Below are positions 59,633 to 64,000 of a DNA stretch of 64,000 bases, piece by piece. Under the pieces are notes generated by a model. The model worked only from the letters and a program-made list of their open reading frames with translations. It did not search any database and had not been told where the DNA came from. The translations under genes and the position numbers were made by a program. The stretch is from Paenibacillus sp. BJ-4 (GTDB lineage: Bacteria; Bacillota; Bacilli; Paenibacillales; Paenibacillaceae): assembly GCF_020404765.1 (NCBI RefSeq), contig NZ_JAIVEM010000140.1, forward strand, positions 248,001 through 312,000, written 5' to 3'. Positions within the stretch are counted from its first letter, which is position 1; each line of letters begins with the position of its first letter.

Positions 59633-60967
59633 TTATTGATGTAGTTGAGATGGACTGACTTTTTGAATTTGAACAAGTATATCAAACGTTTTACCTAATG
59701 ATATATCAACAGTTTTTGGTATAGCAGGGCCTTCTTTGGTTATTCCAGCGAAAATTTGGTGTTGTTCGTTTAACCAAGTTTTTGTCACTCCGTTCGCCTT
59801 ACGTAAATCAATAAAAAATTGATCTTTTTTGACCTGTCCAAAAATGTAATTATAACTGTTTGGATCATCTGATTTTAATATTCCATATGGGCCAAATTCA
59901 CCATCATTATTATAGACATTATATTGTCCTTTATAAACAGATGTTCCAATAGATACATACCGTTTTCCATAATATTCTGCTAAATGCTGCCCAGCTACTT
60001 TAGGGTATATAAATGGAATCATATTTGTTTTCGAAACGTGTCCATTATGTCCCCAAACTATGGTTTTCCCTAAATGTTCTTCAGTCCACTTCGCATTTTC
60101 ATACATTGCAATATCATGTTTCAAATAAAAATCCGATGGTTTATCAGGGGATGTTCCTCCTAACATTGTAGTAAACTGTTCAATAATACGAGCATTTTGT
60201 TTTATCCATGCGAACTCTTTGGATTTTCCGTTTAGATAACTTTTATTTTGTTCTAATAAAGCACTGATTTGTTTAGCATCTGAAATATACTTTTCTTTTT
60301 CTTCTTTCGTAAGGCTCTCAAAAGTATTCATATCCTTTGTTACAGGAATAAGACCTTTTATCTTCTCTTCTACTCTAGGCACAAGATCTGAATTGTTTCT
60401 TTTTATATATTCTATTATATTATTATAGACATTCTCGTTTACTGATTGAATGTCCATCCCAATGATACGCACTTTAGATTTATGTTTTGGATTAGCATTA
60501 TATTGTCGAATCCAACTAAGTAGATCTAACATTTCTTTTGTGTTAAATACAGGTGATAGATGTTGGCTTGGGTTTCCCTTACCAGTAAGAACATATCGAT
60601 CAAGCTCCAAAGCTCTGTCCCATCCCTCTTCTAAAACTAAGTTGATGAATCCCTTTTCAGATACTAAATAATTAACAATGCGTTGTTTCATTGTAAAAAC
60701 TTCATGAGCCCCATGCGTAGCTTCACCTAAACCTACAATTGAAGCTGAACCTACCATATTCTTAAGTGGTTTTAAATCATTAAAAGATGCAGTTGGATTA
60801 GTTGTTTTTAAAGGCTTTGCATGCATTTCTAACCATTCCGTTATTTGATTTGTATTGTAGGGAGCTGTAACAGAAACTCCTGTTTTCGAGTCTGCATAAG
60901 TACTTCCTACAAAATTAGTCAGTATCATAGCAAAAACACCAAGTGCAATAATCATTTTCTTTTTCAT
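59633..60967 (-). CDS. Erythromycin esterase family protein, secreted
   Basis: 444 aa. N-terminal signal peptide (KKKMIIALGVFAMILTNFVG, cleavage near STYA). The esterase-family core is present: GLGEATHGAHEVFTMKQR with the catalytic-type Glu/His, VLEEGWDRALELDRYV, and the metal/His motif VWGHNGHVSK. The EreA/EreB relatives open macrolide lactones, but this family also covers many uncharacterised enzymes, and a secreted form differs from cytoplasmic Ere. The gene is clearly more AT-rich than its neighbours before 54 kb, hinting at transfer. No resistance claim can be made from sequence. Confidence 0.85.
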   Translation of the reverse strand: MKKKMIIALGVFAMILTNFVGSTYADSKTGVSVTAPYNTNQITEWLEMHAKPLKTTNPTASFNDLKPLKNMVGSASIVGLGEATHGAHEVFTMKQRIVNYLVSEKGFINLVLEEGWDRALELDRYVLTGKGNPSQHLSPVFNTKEMLDLLSWIRQYNANPKHKSKVRIIGMDIQSVNENVYNNIIEYIKRNNSDLVPRVEEKIKGLIPVTKDMNTFESLTKEEKEKYISDAKQISALLEQNKSYLNGKSKEFAWIKQNARIIEQFTTMLGGTSPDKPSDFYLKHDIAMYENAKWTEEHLGKTIVWGHNGHVSKTNMIPFIYPKVAGQHLAEYYGKRYVSIGTSVYKGQYNVYNNDGEFGPYGILKSDDPNSYNYIFGQVKKDQFFIDLRKANGVTKTWLNEQHQIFAGITKEGPAIPKTVDISLGKTFDILVQIQKVSPSQLHQ

Positions 60968-61049
60968 AATACCCTCCTAAAATACTTATTTGTTAGTTTT
61001 TTTGACATGCTCTAAGGAGCCCAGTTTAAACCATTGTTTTCCTTTTTGC

Positions 61050-62207
61050 CTACTTGCTAAATTCAGCAAGTAAAATATTTTTAAATGGATCAGGACTATC
61101 AGCTTTAAAGCTGTTCAAATTGACGACCAATGTATGCTTGCCTCCAAGTGTGCCACCAGCAAAAGTGGTAAACCCTAGAACTCTACCTTTGTGTCCCCAT
61201 ATCGAGACACCGTTTGGAAGCTTAGTTTCAAAGATCCCAAGACCATATCCGGTTCCTTCTCTATCTGTAGGAACTGTAGTAAGCATTTGTTTTAGTTGCT
61301 GTTCCTTCAGTAATTTACCACTGAGTAAGTAAGAGAAGAATTTGTTTAAATCGTCAGCAGTAGAAATCATATCTCCATCCGAGCTACCTGGGTTAATATA
61401 AGTAACGTCTTTTAGCTCACTTGCTCCGTCTAGTTGGAAATAGCCACGGGCATGCTTGGTGCCTGGAATCACGCTTGAATTGCCAGGTAGGAATGTATTT
61501 GACAAATCAAGCGGTTCAATAATCCGATTTTCAACCTCTTCCGCATAGCTGTTTCCAGTTACTTTTTCAATAAGGATCCCCAGTATTACGTATCCTGTGT
61601 TTGAATAAGACCAACCCTTTCCTGGGGCAAAGTCTGGGGGAAGAGAAATCCCCATCTTTACGAATTCTTCAGCCGTATACGATTTTTTTGTATCCGTATA
61701 ATCAAAGTCTTTTGAATTTACATAGTCAGCGATACCACTTGTATGATTCAATATCTGCCGGATAGTAATTTGGTTACCATCATATCCGTTTCCTTGAATG
61801 ACACCAGGCAACCATTTTTCAATGGAGTCGTCTAGATTCAAACGGTTCTCTCCAGATAATTGAAGTAGAACTGTTGCAATGAACGTCTTCGTTACACTAC
61901 CAATGCGAAAGCGAAAATCTGTTTTCATTGGTTTCTTGGTGCTCAGGTCCGCTAACCCAGCGGCATAACTCCATGTTTTTCCACCCTCAGAAGTTTTAGC
62001 AAGTATCCCAGGATATCCAAGTTGCAATGTATCCCGCATTGCCTCCTTGACGGAATTACGTTCACTTTGAGTGCTTGTTTGTAACGGACTAGATACATTT
62101 TGAATGGACTCCGCTTTTACAATTGAGGTTGGTGTTGTGTATAACAGAGAACTTCCAGCCATTAAAAGGACTAAACCTGTAGATGCAATTTGACAATGCT
62201 TTTTCAT
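61050..62207 (-). CDS. Secreted serine hydrolase, class C beta-lactamase / DD-peptidase fold
   Basis: 385 aa. Signal peptide followed by mature domain with SxxK as SVTK (in FRIGSVTKTFIATVLLQL), YSN (in GWSYSNTGYVILG) and HKG (in SIWGHKGRVLG) as the third motif, a complete active site. NHTSGIADY is also typical. Family members are DD-carboxypeptidases, esterases or D-amino-acid peptidases; true beta-lactamase activity is not implied. Low GC like the gene before it. Start chosen at ATG 62207 with GAGAGGA upstream (GAGAGGAATATCTTT). Confidence 0.9.
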   Translation of the reverse strand: MKKHCQIASTGLVLLMAGSSLLYTTPTSIVKAESIQNVSSPLQTSTQSERNSVKEAMRDTLQLGYPGILAKTSEGGKTWSYAAGLADLSTKKPMKTDFRFRIGSVTKTFIATVLLQLSGENRLNLDDSIEKWLPGVIQGNGYDGNQITIRQILNHTSGIADYVNSKDFDYTDTKKSYTAEEFVKMGISLPPDFAPGKGWSYSNTGYVILGILIEKVTGNSYAEEVENRIIEPLDLSNTFLPGNSSVIPGTKHARGYFQLDGASELKDVTYINPGSSDGDMISTADDLNKFFSYLLSGKLLKEQQLKQMLTTVPTDREGTGYGLGIFETKLPNGVSIWGHKGRVLGFTTFAGGTLGGKHTLVVNLNSFKADSPDPFKNILLAEFSK

Positions 62208-62607
62208 AAAGATATTCCTCTCCTCTATTCATATTGTATCGGTAGTTATTTGCTGTTTTAGGGCAAGAGTGGATTTGCAATTATCTTTACTCATTATTAT
62301 TTTCACAAACGCTATTGTGTCCTAACAAACGGTAAATTCCTTTTTTTCCACATGTATGTTAACCCTAGAAATTACTTATTTTCCTTAAAACACTCTTGTT
62401 ACTGGTTTGTTTTTCATAAATAGGTCATACCTGTTTCCCCTTTCACGCCTCGTTAAATTTTTATCATACACAATGAAAATCTCCCCTCCTCATTTATTGT
62501 TAATGTGTTAAAACTTCCTCTGTGATTCTAAGTGTTTTTCTGTCACATACGGTAGTGACAAAATGTCACGCTATATAAATCCTAATATTGTTCGGAGTGA
62601 ATAACTC
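62208..62607. promoter_or_regulatory. Upstream region of the hydrolase with a three-part operator-like motif
   Basis: 400 bp, AT-rich, no supported gene. TGTCAC (62541-62546), GTGACA (62555-62560) and TGTCAC (62564-62569) alternate in orientation: the last two form a palindrome around AAA, the first two around 8 bp. TATATAA follows at about 62572. It could have served the promoter of the lost gene whose fragment starts near 62608. Confidence 0.35.
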
Positions 62608-62769
62608 AATTCAGATGTTGCTGTCAGTGAAACTGGTGATTTGGCTGTGTTGAGTTATAATTTACACAATTACGTAGCAGGAGAAGATGGACAAGAAAAA
62701 CTTCAAAAATGTTGGAATACTACTGAAGTTTTTCGCTTAATTAATGGCGAATGGCGTACAGTACATTGA
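62608..62769 (+). pseudogene. Fragment of a SnoaL-like/DUF4440-type protein
   Basis: The forward frame encodes SDVAVSETGDLAVLSYN, then CWNTTEVFRLINGEWRTVH and a stop. VLSY, T-VFRL-NGEWR-VH is the standard last part of NTF2-like/SnoaL proteins. The N-terminal half is absent and an in-frame TAA stands just upstream. It ends exactly where an IS remnant begins. Confidence 0.6.
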
Positions 62770-63026
62770 TGCATTTCACCTTTTCGATACCACCTCATCC
62801 ATGTTTTTAGCTGTGTCTTATTCGTATTCCCAGTTGCTCCATAACCTCTCTTACCGGAACTCTTGCCAATCTCAATTCAATCGCTTGCATCTTTATTTCT
62901 AGGGGTAACTCACTCTCGTTGCCAACGTAAAAACACCTCCAAGGTTATCTCCATATCTTACGACATGGCTTGATTCTCTTGAAGGTGTTTTGATTTGTCT
63001 CACGTTATGGGGTCAGTCCCGGCTGT
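62770..63026 (-). mobile_element. Remnant of an IS3-family insertion sequence (left end and orfA start)
   Basis: On the reverse strand: an end-like sequence TGACCCCATAACGTGAGACA (about 62998-63016), a hairpin of AAAACACCTTCAAG with CTTGGAGGTGTTTT typical of IS leaders, then GGAGGTG, TTG (62925) and a transposase orfA start reading ATRVSYPLEIKMQAIELRLA, VPVREVMEQLGI. A one-base deletion breaks the frame there; in the next frame NKTQLKTWMRWYRKGEMHQ continues and the element is cut off at about 62772. No orfB. Inactive. Confidence 0.75.
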
Positions 63027-63050
63027 CGAGAAAGTCTCGACAGCTTTTTT
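63022..63050 (+). terminator. Hairpin with T run
   Basis: GCTGTCGAGA-AAG-TCTCGACAGC followed by seven T; same core as the hairpin at 55320-55358. Confidence 0.75.
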
Positions 63051-63208
63051 TGTTAGTTTAAGACGACACCACGTTAATGTTGTATTAGGTAACTATTGTA
63101 TAGAACGGATACCAAAGAAGAAACGTTTTAAAAATTGTATTTTACGTTAAATACATAGAAGTTGGGTAAAACATATACATCATGACTGACAAGGAGAGGA
63201 GTGAGTGT

Positions 63209-63958
63209 ATGTATCAAGTAGTGTTGGTGAGACATGGAGAAAGTGTGTATAACCGTCAAAACCTGTTCACAGGCTGGACGGACGTGGACCTAACTGAACA
63301 AGGAACGCATGAAGCCATCGAGGCCGGGCGTATTCTCAAGGAGGCCGGGTATACATTTGATTTGGCGTTTGCCTCTGTGCTAAAACGTTCCATCCGCACG
63401 CTGTATCACATCCTGGATGAACTTGACCATTTGTGGATACCTGTGCAGAAGTCCTGGAAGCTGAATGAACGCCATTATGGCGCTCTTCAAGGGCTTAGCA
63501 AGCTGGATTCTGCCGTTGAATACGGCGAGGAACAGGTTCATATCTGGCGGCGCAGCTTGACAGTACGACCTCCCATGCTGGATGAGAAGGATGAGCGGAG
63601 TCCACGCAGAGAAGAGCGTTATCGCCATATTAAGCCAGAGGAGCTGCCGCTGGGGGAAAGTCTGGAGGATACGGTGCACCGGGTCGGTGAGTTTTGGAAG
63701 CAGCGGATTGTGCCATTGATCCTCAAAAAGGATCGGGTTATCATTTCCGCGCATGGCAATACTTTACGCGCATTGATCAAGTATATGGAGAATCTGGACG
63801 AAACCGCATTGCTGGATTTAAACATTCCGACAGGCATTCCGCTGGTGTATGAGCTGGACGATCATATAGATCCGATCCGACGCTTCTACTTGGGTGATCC
63901 AAGTCATGTAGAGGCGAAAAAGCAGGCTGTAGCCAACCAAAGCAAGGTGACGGAGTAA
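63209..63958 (+). CDS. gpmA: 2,3-bisphosphoglycerate-dependent phosphoglycerate mutase
   Basis: 249 aa glycolytic enzyme converting 3- to 2-phosphoglycerate. Catalytic RHG in VVLVRHGESVYN (phospho-His), FTGWTDVDLTEQG, LNERHYGALQG with the acid Glu, and the second His in ISAHGNTLRALI are intact. GAGGAG is 7 bp before ATG 63209; an ATG at 63182 has no site. Length is the usual one. The region directly downstream runs off the window. Confidence 0.96.
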   Translation: MYQVVLVRHGESVYNRQNLFTGWTDVDLTEQGTHEAIEAGRILKEAGYTFDLAFASVLKRSIRTLYHILDELDHLWIPVQKSWKLNERHYGALQGLSKLDSAVEYGEEQVHIWRRSLTVRPPMLDEKDERSPRREERYRHIKPEELPLGESLEDTVHRVGEFWKQRIVPLILKKDRVIISAHGNTLRALIKYMENLDETALLDLNIPTGIPLVYELDDHIDPIRRFYLGDPSHVEAKKQAVANQSKVTE

Positions 63959-64000
63959 TAGATGATACCAAAGAGGACAGGGCGCTTCCTCGCATCCTGT

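Noticed and set aside
59633..60967. Calling the erythromycin-esterase-like gene a macrolide resistance gene
   Set aside because: The family is broad, the protein has a secretion signal unlike typical Ere enzymes, and sequence alone does not show the substrate.

Overview
The window looks like a chromosomal segment of Paenibacillus polymyxa or a very close relative. The strongest pointer is the roughly 1200-residue beta-amylase/CBM25/alpha-amylase fusion at 9.5-13.1 kb, which is characteristic of that species. Supporting signs are the many sugar ABC transporters without their own ATPase, paired YesM/YesN-type two-component systems, xylan-degrading enzymes, and several AimR-like peptide quorum-sensing loci. 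No rRNA, tRNA or CRISPR array was seen.

Layout. 0-5.4 kb: a sugar ABC permease (cut by the left edge), a sensor kinase and AraC-type response regulator, and a solute-binding lipoprotein. 5.6-9.3 kb: an NADPH dehydrogenase of the YqjM type and a three-gene ABC exporter of the antibiotic-immunity type. 9.3-18 kb: an RNA-like repeat (see below), the secreted amylase, and a two-gene glucuronoxylan operon (GH67 alpha-glucuronidase, GH52 beta-xylosidase) facing an AraC-type regulator. 19-27.5 kb: small membrane proteins, a KGG-repeat stress protein, a FetAB-type transporter, a TetR regulator, an amino-acid symporter, an MBL-fold hydrolase and a multi-spanning glycosyltransferase, with two decayed dehydrogenase fragments. 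27.7-31.6 kb: a flavodiiron protein / NAD(P)H oxidoreductase / rubredoxin / Fnr-type regulator operon, divergent from a cupin gene, with two Fnr-like boxes between them. 31.7-46 kb: mannonate catabolism (UxuA and an SDR), divergent from a large xylan locus: YesN/YesM pair, type I toxin-antitoxin unit, aldouronate-type ABC transporter, secreted GH10 xylanase and GH43 beta-xylosidase. 46-54 kb: hxlAB, a peptide quorum-sensing module, pepT, a LacI regulator and a GH2 glycosidase. 54-59 kb: a small hydrophobic protein, a Bax-inhibitor-1 family protein, and two further peptide quorum-sensing modules transcribed divergently from one 228-bp region, then a Spo0E-like gene. 59-63 kb is AT-rich and holds an erythromycin-esterase-like protein, a serine beta-lactamase-like hydrolase and remnants of TetR, SnoaL-like and IS3 genes. 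The window ends with gpmA.

How it fits together. The xylan genes form a coherent pathway: secreted GH10 xylanase cuts glucuronoxylan, the lipoprotein/permease system imports aldouronates and xylo-oligomers, GH67 removes the methylglucuronosyl side group, GH52 and GH43 release xylose, and the UxuA/SDR pair handles hexuronate via mannonate. Candidate catabolite-response elements sit at the amylase, transporter and GH2 promoters.

The most unusual material is (1) three AimR/Alo-like receptor-peptide modules, two of them lacking a DNA-binding domain and one of these sitting in an operon with a separate AbrB-zinc-HTH protein; (2) a holin-like type I toxin with an antisense RNA, plus a second copy of the RNA without a toxin at 9.3 kb; and (3) two Fnr-like boxes at near-ideal class II activator distance on both sides of one intergenic region.
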